Below are positions 1 to 11,449 of a stretch of DNA of 64,000 nucleotides, piece after piece. Under the pieces are notes generated by a model that was given only the letters and a program-made list of their open reading frames with translations, was not told the origin of the DNA and made no database searches. The position numbers and the translations under genes were made by a program. The stretch is from NCBI GenBank assembly GCA_012656075.1, contig JAAKBF010000056.1:1-64000 (forward strand), read 5' to 3'. Source of the stretch: Phytophthora hibernalis. Lineage: Eukaryota > Oomycota > Peronosporomycetes > Peronosporales > Peronosporaceae. Positions within the stretch are counted from its first letter, which is position 1. Every line of letters begins with the position of its first letter.

Positions 1-1023
1 TTTTAGCATCTGATCACTCAGAGAGATCAACCACATCTGGAATTCCTCCTTCCGAGTTGGATATGGCCGTCACCGAGATAAATGTCATCAAGATTGCGAC
101 GGATGGCAGCTTTTCTGGCAGTGTAAGGAGCCAGTAGTCTTGGGCTGATTTTCTCTGGGCGTAGTGAAAGCTGGATATAAACCCACAAGTCCACAAGAAA
201 GAAGCCCGCCGGCAAAAGTATGCCTACGCTTTTCGACAACAGCGCACACAGGTAGAGAGCTGAGAAATGCATATCTCAGGCCGTGAGTGAACAATTCCTC
301 CCTTCACATCACCGCGAAGTTCCGCTTACCTGAAGACAGAAGACTGCTCCGTGTTGAACCACCGCCGAAAATCGAATCGAGTAACAAGTTCCTGTCAACA
401 ACACTCCCATCCACGCTTCCTTTCAGCGACTTGCTCATATTGTGATGAATGTCTTGTACATGAAAGAAAAGCGCCGAGTAGCTGAAGAGTGCTGCAAGAG
501 TGTAGGGCTGCGCCGATGGCCATGCCACGACTTCGACATGAATCGGGTGCACCAGAAACACCACAGCACTCAGACAGCAGCCATGAAAGTGAAGCCCAAA
601 CCTCTTTTCCTCTTCCGCAGCTCAAGTCCAGCACCACTCGGTCGCTTCAACTCCGTCAGCACGTAGTCGATATCCAGTACCAGAGCCGATACCTTCGCCA
701 ACACGAATCCTGCTGCAAAATGGACGAAACCCGACACCACCCGAATCCACCAGGCATCCAGACCCACCATTTGCACCACAAAAAATTTGAGAAGCCATCC
801 CAGCGGCTCGTACACATTGAGTCTCACCATCATGAACATCTCGTACAGCGTCTGGAAGCTCAAAGATCCGCGAAGGACGTGGTTTTCCACGAAATTGAAG
901 CGATCGTCCCAAATGTACAAGAAATCCCATCCCCCGAGCTTCGAATCGTCACTAACGGCGACATATAGGCCGCTATGACAGTTCCCCACAGTAAAGCAAC
1001 AAAATAGCCTCGAGGCAGCGACA
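1..1023 (-). pseudogene. TMTC-like multi-membrane protein, 5' part, frame-broken, runs off the window
   Basis: Reading leftward from an ATG at 1023, the pieces give a hydrophobic leader, an xWDDR motif with following helices (about 960-570), the motif VHPIHVEVVAWPS (about 560-520), then LCALLSK and LLPAGFFLVDLW (about 255-195) and a further membrane segment (about 130-70). This order matches the first half of TMTC / DUF1736-type ER O-mannosyltransferases, whose TPR repeats would lie beyond the window edge. A 70-nt intron fits at 329-260 (GTAAGC...CTCAG), phase 1. The frame changes near 965, near 570 and near 140, and a stop lies near 14. Either this is a decayed copy or the sequence has single-base errors. 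Family call is moderately sure; intactness is doubtful. Confidence 0.55.
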
Positions 1024-1207
1024 TCTTCTACGAGTGACTCGTCGAAGAGTCCTCAAAAGATACCATGCCTGGGATTGGCTGAACGTTGATTTGATAGGTC
1101 TAGGGCAACATTTTACTCGACCAAGACGATGTCCTTGAAGCTAATGTAGCGTAAGGAATGGAAAATGAATGCTTTTGCTATGCAAGCCGCTGCTTCACCA
1201 AACACCA

Positions 1208-2260
1208 TTATTTTTGAGCCGACTTGACGTCAATGCCAATCTTTCCGATGTGACCAGCAGACTCGAGGCAGCTGAACGCAGCGTGGACGCCCTCTTCGTC
1301 GAACCCGAACGTCTTGTAGATGTGCGGTTGGATATTCTGGCTCATTACGGCACGGACAAGCTCTTCCGTGAGCTGCTTACTGCCAATCTGCACGCCACGA
1401 ACGATGCAGCCCTTGCCCAGAACCAGCCCCGCCACATTCGGCATGTTCTCTTGACTCACGTGGGCCAAGAAGCCGATCAAGCCAATCTGGCCTCCCGGAA
1501 CCACCGCGTCAATGCTCTGAGCAATTGTACCGGAGCCTCCGTTCTCAACGACAAAGTCAACACCTTTGCCGTTCGTGATGCGCTTCGCCTCAGCAGCCCA
1601 ATCCGGCGTCGTGCGGTAGTTGATGGTGTAGTCGGCGCCAAATTTGTCCTTGACAAACTTGAGTTTCTCGTCCGAGGAGGACGTGATGACCGAGACGGCG
1701 CCCGCAGCTTTGGCTAGCTGCAGACCGAAGATGGAAACGCCACCCGTGCCTTGGAAAAGCACAATTTGTCCTGGACGCAGCGGTGTGAGGCCGAACAACG
1801 CGTTCCAAGCCGTCACGCCAGCACACACCAGCGATGCAAGCTGCACAAAGTCCAGTGTGCACTCTTGTGGAATTTTGATCACTGCTTGGGCTGGAACGAC
1901 TGCGTATTGCCGCAACATGCCGTCTAGCACGCCACCCAGTTGATGCGAACCTCTGTTTAGCACAGGGCCGTAGAGATTAGTGACGTCGAAGTTGGTGATG
2001 ACTCGGTCACCCACGTGGATGTCTTCAACTGCAGAGCCAACGGAGACCACCACCCCGGCACCATCGGAACATGGTACCACGTGCTCCGTCACGGTGCTGG
2101 GGTATGCGGACGTGGCAATTGCGAGGTCGCGGTAGTTGAGCGTCACGCCGCGAATTTCTATGAGCACCTCATGGTCTCGCACGGTTGGAACGGCCTCCGT
2201 GGTTTGCTTGATGGTCTTGTAGGAAGTGCGCTCGCCAAAACGGTAGACGGCGTTCTTCAT
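1208..2260 (-). CDS. NAD(P)-dependent MDR-family alcohol dehydrogenase / quinone oxidoreductase
   Basis: Intact 350-residue single-exon gene. The N-terminal GroES-like fold shows NYRDLAIA and CSDGAGVVVSVG, followed by GDRVI. The Rossmann domain has the dinucleotide motif QGTGGVSIFGLQLAKAAGA, typical of medium-chain dehydrogenases. Length matches the family (about 330-350). It should oxidise or reduce an alcohol, aldehyde or quinone in the cytosol, but the substrate cannot be told. The full catalytic zinc ligand set of classical ADHs is not evident, so a zinc-independent quinone-reductase-like enzyme is likely. I chose the ATG at 2260 over an upstream in-frame start because the family begins here (MKNAVYRFG). 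A large antisense frame over it is a shadow. Confidence 0.88.
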   Translation of the reverse strand: MKNAVYRFGERTSYKTIKQTTEAVPTVRDHEVLIEIRGVTLNYRDLAIATSAYPSTVTEHVVPCSDGAGVVVSVGSAVEDIHVGDRVITNFDVTNLYGPVLNRGSHQLGGVLDGMLRQYAVVPAQAVIKIPQECTLDFVQLASLVCAGVTAWNALFGLTPLRPGQIVLFQGTGGVSIFGLQLAKAAGAVSVITSSSDEKLKFVKDKFGADYTINYRTTPDWAAEAKRITNGKGVDFVVENGGSGTIAQSIDAVVPGGQIGLIGFLAHVSQENMPNVAGLVLGKGCIVRGVQIGSKQLTEELVRAVMSQNIQPHIYKTFGFDEEGVHAAFSCLESAGHIGKIGIDVKSAQK

Positions 2261-2923
2261 GGTTGGTAGTGGAAGGATCAAGTGCGCGGTCTGTAGAAAG
2301 ATTGAGAATGGCTGGGCGTACCAACGAGTTGGGACTGTACTAGTAGTACTACTACAGCCTGTAGGCAGACTCACACCTCTTGACCACGTCAACATCGGCT
2401 AGCACCTCAACGTCGGCCACTTTGAATGTCACATGAAGTGCCTGGATCAAGACGCAATCGCAAACATCGGGGAACTGGTGGGTGAATCGCGACTTGCTGG
2501 TTGGTCAACCTAAAGAACCTTGAAAGAAGCGGTCACTCTGGTCCCCCACGGTTTTCCCAAAGGAGACGTTTTGTTTCTCTTTGAGGGTGACATAATTCGC
2601 AACACACGCCTCGAGTTTCTTAGAAAAACTAGGAAAGAAGTGTAAGCAAGCTCAGCACGAGGTCGAGAAATGCCAATTTTCAAGTTGGTCGTCCGCTTCC
2701 AGAGACTTCTATTTTATTAATTTGCAGGTGGGGTTCGCTGTTGAGCTTTGACGTCATTAAGGTATTTTTGCAACTACTACAATGCATGCTCAAATATTCC
2801 GTTGGCTCTGAACGACACTTTCGTGAAGAATCATAGCTGTCCATCTTTAGCGGTGAGCATGATTGCCATGCAGAGTAGATTATTCAACTCGATCCAGGAC
2901 TTACACCCTAAACGATCACCCTT
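2261..2923. other. Intergenic, no gene recognised
   Basis: This 660-bp gap between the 5' end of the dehydrogenase and the 3' end of IFT22 contains the dehydrogenase promoter next to 2260. At about 2400-2520 there is a short + strand open stretch with coding-like composition but no recognisable motif; it may be a relic. Confidence 0.4.
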
Positions 2924-3655
2924 TCATTTTCGATTGCCCATGCGCTGCTGACGCTCGAGTGCAGCCGCCGTGAGGCGGCTAAATTCGCTTTTGAAAACGT
3001 TGGGTGTGTCGAATGTAGTCGCGACGACACGCAAGTGACTTGGTAAACGCGATTTTGACGCTACCGGAATTGCAGCGTTGTTGCTGCCCGTCGAGTGCTC
3101 GAAAATAAGGTACTGAGAGCTGTCCAAGCCGGCATTTTGCATGAACCACTCGTACCTGGTCGTTTAAAAGTATTAGTTCCGAGTAGTTGGAAATACTCGA
3201 CACTGTTGCTACCACGAACCAAAGCATCGCCTCGCTCTCGTGGACGTGAGACTCCGGGTTGTAAACGAGGATGACGCCATCCGTATCCTTCATGACGGCC
3301 GGCCAGCAAGCTTCGTAGCTGCAGGAAGAAAAATAAAGTTGCAAACTAAGACCAAGACACATAATACATGTAGTACTATGTGAAGAAGACGTACGTCTGG
3401 TCGCCTGATACATCCCAAATCTCAACGCTCGCCTTGCCTTTCTCCAGCTCGAGGATCCGCACTCCGATAGTGGGTTGGTATCGTTCTTGACCACCGAGTC
3501 GATCCGAGTGTTCTGCGAGGAAGTTGGCAATCTGAAAGAGTAGAGCACGAAGTGAGTGCAACATCATAGCAAGTGCATTGGAGTTTATTGCAGCGACGCA
3601 CGGTGGACTTGCCAGCCTCCTTGGGACCGACGATTAGGATCTTGAGCGGCGCCAT
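2924..3655 (-). CDS. IFT22: IFT22 / RabL5-like small GTPase of the intraflagellar transport B complex
   Basis: Four exons are inferred: 3655-3602, 3531-3395, 3318-3213 and 3148-2924, joined by GT-AG introns of about 65-76 nt. They give about 173 residues; human IFT22 is 185. Visible motifs are the P-loop GPKEAGKST (residues 10-18), IANFLAEHS, the switch region PTIGVRILELE, WDVSGDQ in place of the canonical DxxGQ, CWPAVMKDTDGVILVYN, and a divergent C-terminus. The order and wording match RabL5/IFT22, an atypical GTPase of the IFT-B train that builds cilia. This fits an organism with flagellated zoospores. The exact donor of intron 3 (3216 or 3213) is uncertain. No lesion seen. Confidence 0.85.
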
Positions 3656-3864
3656 TGAAATCGACGAGTGAGACGTCGCGACTCGCGACGCTTTGTTGGC
3701 TCGGCGCAGTTTGTTTCTTTTGTGACCATATTCGATGAAATGTTTCTGTAGTTATGGTCGTGGTCTGTAATTGTCTTTCAAAATGCAGCGTTGGGGACAG
3801 GGGTTCCTACTTGCGAAAGTGATCAGAAGCAAATTGTTGTTGAAGACAAAAGCAAGAGATCACG

Positions 3865-4583
3865 ATGATCGGGCTGTGGAGACTGTGGACGCTGGTTGCT
3901 GTGGTGATCCATGCGACCTCAGGTCAATCCAACGGAACGCAATCAGGCTGCGAAGTATGTGCCAGCACTGGGGACTGCTCTCGCGCCTACCATGGTGCAC
4001 ATGGCCAATTCTGTGGCAATTGGCTCGACCGCCAGAATGAGCGACGGCCTTGTTGCTGTCCCGACGACGCCGTCTGCAAAGTCTCAATTACGCATGCAAC
4101 TGCGGGTATGCTCCGTACCGTGCGGATGACGGAGGCAATGGTCTGCTTTGGTTGTGGTGGTTGCTGGGAGCTTTAGCGCTAGTCTTTTGTTGCGGTGGCT
4201 GCTGCTTCATGATGTTTCGACGGGCTAAAGAGCTCGACGCGGATAGTGCAATCCCCATGGCAGCTCCCGTCTCCGGCCCAATAACGGGAGGAAGCTTTGG
4301 CCAGCCATACGGGACCACGGCGCCTTATGCGAGTGCCCCACCCGAACCAATGTACACTGCTGCTGCCCCTGCACACAGTCGATACTATGGTCAAAGTGGT
4401 GGTGGTGGCATGGGGGCTGGTACTGGGGCTGCGTTGGGCGGAGCTGCTGGTCTTCTGGGTGGACTTGCACTCGGGGAGACGTTAGCTGACCACGGCGATG
4501 GAGGAGGCTTTGGTGACGGTGGGGGCGGCTTTGATGGCGGTGGTGACTATGGTGGTGGAGGAGACTTTGGTGGCGATTTCTGA
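3865..4583 (+). CDS. Cys-rich, Gly-rich single-pass membrane protein, one frameshift
   Basis: The ATG at 3865 opens a signal peptide (MIGLWRLWTLVAVVIHA...) and a Cys-rich ectodomain with CEVCAS, DCSRAYHG, FCGNW, CCCPDDAVCK. The reading frame then shifts at about 4083-4088 and continues as NYACNCGYAPYRADDGG, a transmembrane segment (GLLWLWWLLGALALVFCCGGCC), a basic stop-transfer, a Pro/Ala tract, and a C-terminal tail of GGGD/GFGD repeats ending at 4583. Adding one base at 4084-4086 would join the frames, so a one-base deletion or a sequencing error is likely. I do not know the function; the layout suggests a plasma-membrane or wall-associated protein. Confidence 0.6.
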
Positions 4584-4600
4584 ACGAAAACGACAATAAT

Positions 4601-5118
4601 TCAGTGTCGATCACTTACTTTGCTAGCTCTTTTGCCAGTTTCTCCTCTTTTAACGTATTCTTCACGAGAAAGTCTGGTTGGGAACGTCATTTGCAGCTCT
4701 GTATCTTCCGGAATGGCGGAGCTCACGTCGTCTCGAGTCAGCATCAGACGTCGGCGGTTCGTCTGCATTGGTCTGGAGAATGGCACCGTAGCCCACCTAC
4801 GACCACACTCTTGTGCTCACCATTGCGATACACGATGGGGATCTTGACGCGAACTCTCGGGAGAGTCACCTTGCGGTTGGTCGCCACGGACGGCGTGAGC
4901 AGCCACTTGAAGAAGTTGCGCTTTTTCCTGCGTTGCGGCTTCGTCGTTTCTTCTTGCGGGTCGGAGTCTGGTGTATTGTACTCCTTGTTCTCGATCTTCT
5001 TGGCTTCGCGTTGAAGGTGACGACGACTTTCGCCATTTTGTGCTCGCGACTTGAGTCTGCGCAGCTCCGCCAACGGAGGATTTGCATCCGAATAGGCAGT
5101 GGCGGAAAGGACCGTCAT
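4601..5118 (-). CDS. Uncharacterised basic protein, two exons
   Basis: The first exon starts at ATG 5118 (MTVLSATAYSDANPP...), has a charged coiled stretch (AELRRLKSRAQNGESRRHLQREA), a basic run (KPQRRKKRNFFKWLL) and KVTLPRVRVKIPIVYRNG. A short intron lies at about 4824-4770. The last exon is in another frame and reads NRRRLMLTRDDVSSAIPEDTE...REEYVKRGETGKRASKVSDRH, ending at 4601. Candidate donors and acceptors do not give a unique in-phase join, so the splice site or a one-base error is unresolved. I do not recognise the family. Confidence 0.45.
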
Positions 5119-5692
5119 AGTGATTTTGCTGCTTCCTGCGTTGCAATAGGCTTCCTCGAGGAGATCAGGGAATGACCAACGGAGACAATAGTTGAAGTTG
5201 CTGCACGTTTCTGAAGCATGCGGTTATAAACTTAATCTGCTTCCTCAGCGAACACCTGATATATATAAATAATGCAAGTATATTTTATGTGAAAGACTTC
5301 TCTGTATCGTCCACCTTTCTGTCTTCACATACAATTTGAAAGGTTATTTAGATTTGGGTGTTCGCTGAGGCAATCACTGCTACTACTAGTAGTATTAAAA
5401 AATTTTGAATTGGATTAAGCATTAGTAAAAGATCGATGTTAGAGTCACACAGCCGGTTTGTGCCTTCGTACCTAAGAGCGCACAATAGTCCATTGTGTGT
5501 GCTCCATTGGCTTCTGGTGGCAGGACGAACAACCAGATCAACAACAATCCTCATTCTCGTAGACCCTTGCAGTCGTACTCTTCCGGTGGAGATGTACCTG
5601 CCACGGGCTTGGGCAGCGGAGGAGCGTAACGTGCTCTACAGTGCCGAACACCCAAGTCGCTGAGCTGGTCTCATTTCCCCGCTAGAGAAACT
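5119..5692. other. Intergenic, AT-rich, no gene recognised
   Basis: Contains AT-rich sequence (for example gatatatataaataatgc near 5260) and short TA/GTA repeats near 5385. I see no supported ORF or repeat boundary. Confidence 0.4.
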
Positions 5693-6661
5693 ATGGCACG
5701 GATCCGCGTTGCAGCCATTAACATGTACAAGCTGTCGTGGACGCTGCATCAAATGGCGTTGGAGCGATACTTCTCGGAGACGGTGCAGCAGTACACGCTG
5801 GGCCGCGTGTCCATCGGCTCAGCGGGCTTCGTGGAGAATGCCATGATCACGCTGACCCAGGACGATGTGGCGCTGGTTGGCAAGTTCCTGTACGGTGATG
5901 TGGTCGACTGCGGCAGCCCGAGCAAGCCCTCGGCTTCAAGATTTTCGTGACGCGCGGGTCATCAAGAGACGCCACAGCGTCCACCTCGAGAATACGGGGC
6001 TCACGCGTTCACGGACCGGGGAGGTACTGGGCTACCACATTATGCAATCGGTGGTGCTACCCAAGTTTCTGACCTAACAACACACAAACCCATGACGTCC
6101 AGGCGGTACATCTACAGATAGAAGGGCGACGTTCATGTGGAGATCTTCATGCATGGCAGCACCAACGTGTTTTGAGATCAAGCGGCTCAAGCAAATGGCG
6201 TTCAGTGGCGTTACCGAAAACCCACGCGTCAGACCGTGGGCGACGACACAAGCCATTTTGTTTGTCAACGCAACAGCAAAGCTGTTTTGACGGGTCCAAT
6301 TCGTGTCGTGTTTAGTGTGCGGAGACGGCTCGTGCTCCCGTTGCCGTGCAAACAAGCAGATATTCGTGACCAGCAACGTCGGCATGCTGGGCAAGCTCGT
6401 CAGGTTTCCATGCAGCATTTGCATCATGACGACCAACATCAGCTACTTTGAGCAGCAGTTCCAGCCCAGCAGAAAGTGACTCATGCCCTTCCGGCTCATG
6501 CACTTGTCTGACCGGACGAACACGAGGATTCCTTGAGCTCTTCCGAGTCGAACATCAGTGGGCCGAGCAGACTGATGCAAGAGGATAGCACCTGTTCCAC
6601 GAGCGAACTAAGATGCTACTTCAACGCGGTCAGGGACCGAGACAATTCGCTCATGCATTGA
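5693..6661 (+). pseudogene. START-FYVE family protein, decayed copy
   Basis: From ATG 5693 the text MALERYFSETVQQY...GFVENAMITLTQDDVALVGKFLYGDVVD runs to a stop at about 5950. In another frame follow VHLENTGLTRSRTGEVLGYHIMQSV (to 6077), which has the style of oomycete START-domain proteins. From about 6303 a third frame gives CLVCGDGSCSRCRANK...RFPCSICI, a FYVE/RING-like zinc-finger remnant. About 6513-6661 gives a Ser/Glu-rich tail ending LRCYFNAVRDRDNSLMH. At least three frame changes and internal stops mean it cannot be translated as is. Homologues bind lipids and membranes; no function is expected here. Confidence 0.5.
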
Positions 6662-6920
6662 GCTATGCGAGTGACAGCAAAACAGATAGGAGGAGAGCGA
6701 GATTATTGCAATCGATTGATCCAGAATAAATCAACATCTTCCTTGCTCGTGATATTGCATGGTTAGAGCAAGTTGCATCACGTGAACCTGACAGCATCCT
6801 TAACGCTGACGACGAATAGGCTGTGGACTTGACAAGTGCCATCCTAGAAGCCCAGAACAGTACGAAAGATACGTGAGTATCACAAGAACATCAGATATAG
6901 CGTCAAGAAGTAAGAAATAG

Positions 6921-9056
6921 TTACCTGATGGCGCGAAGGGCAAGCCCTTCGCGTTCGACAACTCCAGCAAAGACACTTTCTGGCCCCGCAGCCCTGGAAA
7001 CCTTTTCCTGTGGGAACAATCGATCATTATCGACCGGAAACTCACGGGTGTCTGCTTGAGGGATGGACTGTAAAGACTGCTTTTTGATATGCTCAACCTT
7101 TTCAGCGAAGCGCTCTCTCTTTTCCATCAGCTGCAGCAGCAACCGCGGTGGCTTGGCTGATGCTGGCATCGTTGGTATCATTGGTGTTCAGTGCCACGGG
7201 GCGATCGTCATCTCCTTCCAGCTCGCAAAGGACCATTCTCCAGTACTCAAAGGCACCATCTGACCCAACAAACGTTTCGTCCTCCTTCTCATTTGTGTTG
7301 CACTCAAAACGGTCATCACGATCTCGTAGCCGGGTGCGCTCCTTTGGGTCGGTCAATCTTCTCAATTGAGCAGACTTCGATCTGTCACCACTGCCGTCGC
7401 TCTCACGCACTCGCTTGCGTACCAGTGCAAGTTTTCGAGCTTTTCTGGTGACATTCGGTTCTCTTGGCAGTGTGAATCAGTGCCAGCTCACTGAAGTACC
7501 TCTCACATGTAGCCGTATTGACAGCAATCGAAAGAATAGTGATCGCAAGCACCGGCAGCTTGCTGTCCGGCATATCAGACTGCATGCAATCCCAGTAGTT
7601 GTGAAGCGAGCTGAAACCCGCAAATGGGAGTATGGTGTCGTCTTCTCCTTTGATCCAGTTGTTCAAGTCTTCGTACAGTCGATCGTCGTTCTTGCCATTG
7701 AAGCGCCTAAAGTAATAAAGCCCAATACGGCAAAGTGAACCGGTGGTTGTCATTGGGGATTGGTTCAAGAGTTTCTTGGCGGCTTCTCGATGACCAGGAT
7801 ATAAAAAGAGTGCCAAAAGCATGAGGGGTTGCTCACATTGACGCCACCTCTTCTCCACTTCACGAATTAAATTCTCGGTACCATGAATTCGTTTCGAAAA
7901 CCCCGCGAAAATATCCAAGTAGCAGACGACAACATCTGCCATGGTGTTCTAGTCACGCTGAAGTTTTAGAGACGCATATGCCAAAAGCCTAACAACTTCT
8001 TCAGCATGTTTCACATAGCTGTTTCAGATTTAGTTTGTAGCCATAGATGTTCGTCATACACGTCTCAGCTTCAACCAGCCACTTCGCTGAAGAACCATGC
8101 AATGTACTCACTGCGTCTGAGGCTTGCTTCGTAACAACTGCATAGTCGGACTTGAGTACTGCTTTCACCAAGTTATTCAAGTCATGAGCAAAGCAGATCA
8201 CAAAAGCAATTGCAGGCCACCGAAGACTCAAAATCCGCCTCGCGCGACCACATTGGCCAGCATTGTCTGTAACAACAGCTCCAATTATCCAACCATCCTC
8301 TTGCATCTTGATGATCACCTTCTCCAATTGTTCGGCGATAGCCATGTCGTGAGCCGGTGGCGAAGAGACCATAGGTCATCATGAAACCAAAAGCACAAGT
8401 TGACAACCCAGCAAGTGCTCGCGGGCAATGTTCTGCCACACGTCGGACAAAAGTTCACGCGGCCTTGTGTTTTTGTTTGACACTCGCGCAGTGCTGAGCT
8501 GTCGTCGTCCTCGCACATCCCTGCATACTCATCGAGTATAGCCCCCAAACGTTTTTCGAGATGGCAGAGGCAGAACGGCAGCTTTCATCTTCTGGGCGAA
8601 CTCAAGTAGACGTGAAAAGGTATTTAGCTCAACAAAACTTTCAGGAAGATTGCTGTCCGCCTGGAACTCGAGAAGATGCCGATTCAACTGGTTGTGCTCT
8701 TCCTCCTCCGAAATCCCCACGAAATATTCGTCAATTCGCTTCTGGCGTTTCAGGTTCACTTGCGAGAGGACGTCATCGTCATGAAAGCGCGACCTGTTGG
8801 ACGTTGATCTGATACTGTCATCTCCAGGAAGCGGGTTCGCGTTCGCGCGGGCTTTGACGTAGGCGACGAAGTGTGGGCAGTGCTTTAAATGACGTTTGAA
8901 GGTCTCGCTACGCCCTTTCATCTTCTTGAGCTCGCTGAGCGCGTATATTCCGGTCGGCTGCTTCGACGCCTCGTACGCACGATCGCAGTGGTTGCAAATG
9001 TGCCAGAACCTGCCGTTCCCGCAATCAATCCAGGTTGGTGAACTCCAAGCGTTCAT
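6921..9056 (-). pseudogene. hAT-family transposase with BED finger, broken into several frames
   Basis: Reading leftward from 9056: a BED-type finger (WHICNHCDRAYEAS ... LKRHLKHCPHF), an acidic linker, then at about 8370-8150 the core VVTDNAGQCGRARRILSLRWP and CFAHDLNNLVKAVLK, and at about 7560-7450 the hAT dimerisation motif LPVLAITILSIAVNTATCERYFSE. A charged C-terminal tail runs 7410-7102. Pieces lie in different frames (breaks near 8530, 8370, 7940 and 7410), so no complete enzyme is encoded. I could not identify terminal inverted repeats or an 8-bp target duplication. Confidence 0.65.
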
Positions 9057-9760
9057 CGCTCAGAGGATGCCCCATTACTTGTGCTCCGTTAGCTTCGCTT
9101 CTTGCTTCTCCCCGACGCTACAAATTGGTGTATGAATGACTTGCTCAGGGAGACACCCACTCATAAGTATCCAGTAGCCACCACTGTATGCAGCAGATAG
9201 CACGCCAGCGGGGCAGACCACCGCAGATGAGCACCCCAGATGAGCCTGTACTGCATTTGGCATTGTGCTCGTGTGTGTTGGTAAGCAAGACAGCGAGTGC
9301 TCATTTTGTCATTTCTAGTGTACCCATTGATGTTGGTCCCTGAAAAACCACGACCAGGTTCTTCTGGTCGTGCTGGCTTCCACCTGGTTGAACCATGGTT
9401 TTGAAAAACCAGTAAAAACCATAAACCAACAACCAGCCAACACTGCCGGAACGGCATTAAGAAAGTGGGCAGCTGTTGGGGCATCCCGGGTGTCGGCCTG
9501 GTGCCCTCGATGCATAAATCATCTTGGATCAGTGATTGAGTTTGGTCGGGCTCCGATTCTCCGGGTGGAGACAGTGCTCGCTCCGTCGTAACACCGCCCT
9601 CTGGGCGTGGTGTGTTCTCCAGGTCCTCCGCCTTACATGTGCTTCTTGGCAAGGACGTACATACTAATGAGTGTTGGCGTTGATTGAAGCAATATTCACC
9701 GGGGAATGAAGTTTAAAGTAGACTTGATAAGTGAAACTAAGCTGTGAGCTCTACACCTTT
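9057..9760. other. Repeat-derived intergenic stretch
   Basis: Holds short inverted words around 9330-9430 (aaaaaccacgaccagg...tggtcgtgctgg, tggttttgaaaaaccag) and a - strand frame (9652-9161) with no recognised domain. The tract near 9560-9620 (cgtcgtaacaccgccc) could be a retrotransposon fragment. No gene supported. Confidence 0.3.
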
Positions 9761-9762
9761 TA

Positions 9763-11277
9763 CCAGGCAGGCTGGGCGTTTTCACAAGCAAAACGGATTT
9801 GGCCTGCTTGTGCAACAATAATTCAACAAAAAAGGACGCTTGTCAGGCAAAGTGGGTTTCTGATATATTTTTCCCACGCAAAGTGGTTTCTATCAAGACT
9901 ACTTTCCTAGCTCCATGTCTTTCCCACGCTCGGCAAGAAAAATACTTTTGAAGCAGTGTCGCTCCATACGCCAGACCAATCGCTGCGTTAGGACTTCCTT
10001 GTTGCTTTCTACGGCCTCCTTCATGAGTGCCATTCTGTTCGCTGCCAGCGAGTTATACTGGCCTCGTAAAAGCAACTCACGCCGCTTAGTTGCAAGATGC
10101 ACCTTCATGTGCGCCTTCAACACGCTGGAGCAGCCCTCAATTGCATTGCACATCGGGCTGTACGGTGCTAGCCGTAGGATGACCAGCTTGTTGCTGTTGA
10201 CAATGCCATCCGCGACAAGCTGCGAGCGAGCCAGCGTCTCGACCTGACTGTGAGCGGGGGCGTTGTCGGTAACTACGACAACTTTCTTGCCCACGCAGCA
10301 CTCCTTGTACTCGTCGCTGTTGAGCGCAGCCACGAACAGGTCCGCGACGAAGCGCGCATTCTCCTCCATGTGAATGGAGCCGTCGTGCGTACGCAGCAAT
10401 ACTAGCCCGTCGCCTGGCGACACACCACACTGGACGTGAAGATTCTTGCCTTTTGACGACGGCAGGGTGACGACTGCACGCTCCCCGACACGAGCCCAGC
10501 CTTGGTTGCGCGACAGGTAGATGTTGAAGTTGGTTTCGTCGTGGTAGACGATCATGTCCCCTGCCGCCACGTGCACGTTTAACGCTTTCGCAAACTCCAT
10601 TCGCTTCTCTTTGTTCACGGCATTGTTCATGGCGGCCTTCTCAATTCGAAGTCCCTTGACGGTGTACAACATGCCGTGCAGAGCGCGGTGGATGGAGGTG
10701 ATGCTCACGTCCACCGACAAGTCGCTCAGCAACCTGTCCTTCATGACGGCCATCGTCATATCCGCCTGCTCGTCCAGGTACTCCTCGAGCTTGGACATGA
10801 CCTCGACCGTCATCTTCACACACGCACGCCACGCGGCTGCTGCTCGATGCTGCCCTTAGCTGCGATGCGCCGGGCAGTGGTGACGGAGACAGCATTGCTA
10901 GCTGCGATGGCTAGCCAATCTTGGCCAGCCAAAAGCGTCAAGTACGCGCTTCTTCGCGCTGTTGCGCTCGAACTGCTTGGCTTCACGCGATACGAGGGGT
11001 GGTGTCTGGAGAGTCGCTGGCGTGGGCGGCGGGGACATTGTTCGAGGGTGTTTGGGGAGGCTTGGGGAGGAGGCGAAAAAGCAAATGAAGGAGTGTCGGC
11101 ATGGAGACCACGGGCTGCTTCGCCAGTATCGAGTGGCTGGCGCTGCTTCCCGCTAACAAACCAATTTGGTTGGAAAAATCTAGCGCCAACCCGCTTTGGC
11201 TGTAAAACCATATTTTAGGTTAATTTATAAAACCTCTATTGACCGCTTTGCTTGTGAAAACGCCCAGCCTGCCTGGT
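9763..11277. mobile_element. Tc1/mariner-type element with perfect TIRs and TA target duplication
   Basis: Both ends begin CCAGGCAGGCTGGGCGTTTT (reverse complement at the right end), and the match continues to about 33 bp (9763-9795 and 11245-11277) with one mismatch near the inner edge. TA dinucleotides flank it at 9761-9762 and 11278-11279. It encodes a DDE transposase on the - strand. Ends and target duplication are directly visible, so the boundaries are firm. Confidence 0.9.
9899..10819 (-). CDS. Tc1/mariner-type DDE transposase
   Basis: A frame of 306 codons carries HTH-like text (MTVEVMSKLEEYLDE...LSVDVSITSIHRALHG), first Asp in MIVYHDETNFNIY, second in VVVTDNAPAHSQ, and the acidic third position in LAPYSPMCNAIEGCSS (Glu). 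The first N-terminal helix-turn-helix (LAGQDWLAIAASNAVSVTTARRIA) lies just upstream in another frame (about 10930-10816), split by a frame change at a GT-rich stretch near 10815-10825. The true protein therefore probably starts near 11.0 kb. The enzyme would cut and paste elements with the CCAGGCAGG ends. Confidence 0.75.
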   Translation of the reverse strand: MKMTVEVMSKLEEYLDEQADMTMAVMKDRLLSDLSVDVSITSIHRALHGMLYTVKGLRIEKAAMNNAVNKEKRMEFAKALNVHVAAGDMIVYHDETNFNIYLSRNQGWARVGERAVVTLPSSKGKNLHVQCGVSPGDGLVLLRTHDGSIHMEENARFVADLFVAALNSDEYKECCVGKKVVVVTDNAPAHSQVETLARSQLVADGIVNSNKLVILRLAPYSPMCNAIEGCSSVLKAHMKVHLATKRRELLLRGQYNSLAANRMALMKEAVESNKEVLTQRLVWRMERHCFKSIFLAERGKDMELGK

Positions 11278-11449
11278 AAATGGTGTACATGTAGTGGAAG
11301 TACTGCAAGCTGCAGTTCCTCCTCCACGTAAAGAAATCTGAGTACGGACGATGTGCAGTCAGGATTTGAGTGGGACTGACTTCAATCATTGTGAGGGCGT
11401 AGAGGAGAAGACATTATTATGGATCGTGAGAAATAAACAAACCATATTA

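Noticed and set aside
1169..1717. 182-codon + strand frame
   Set aside because: Shadow of the dehydrogenase on the other strand.
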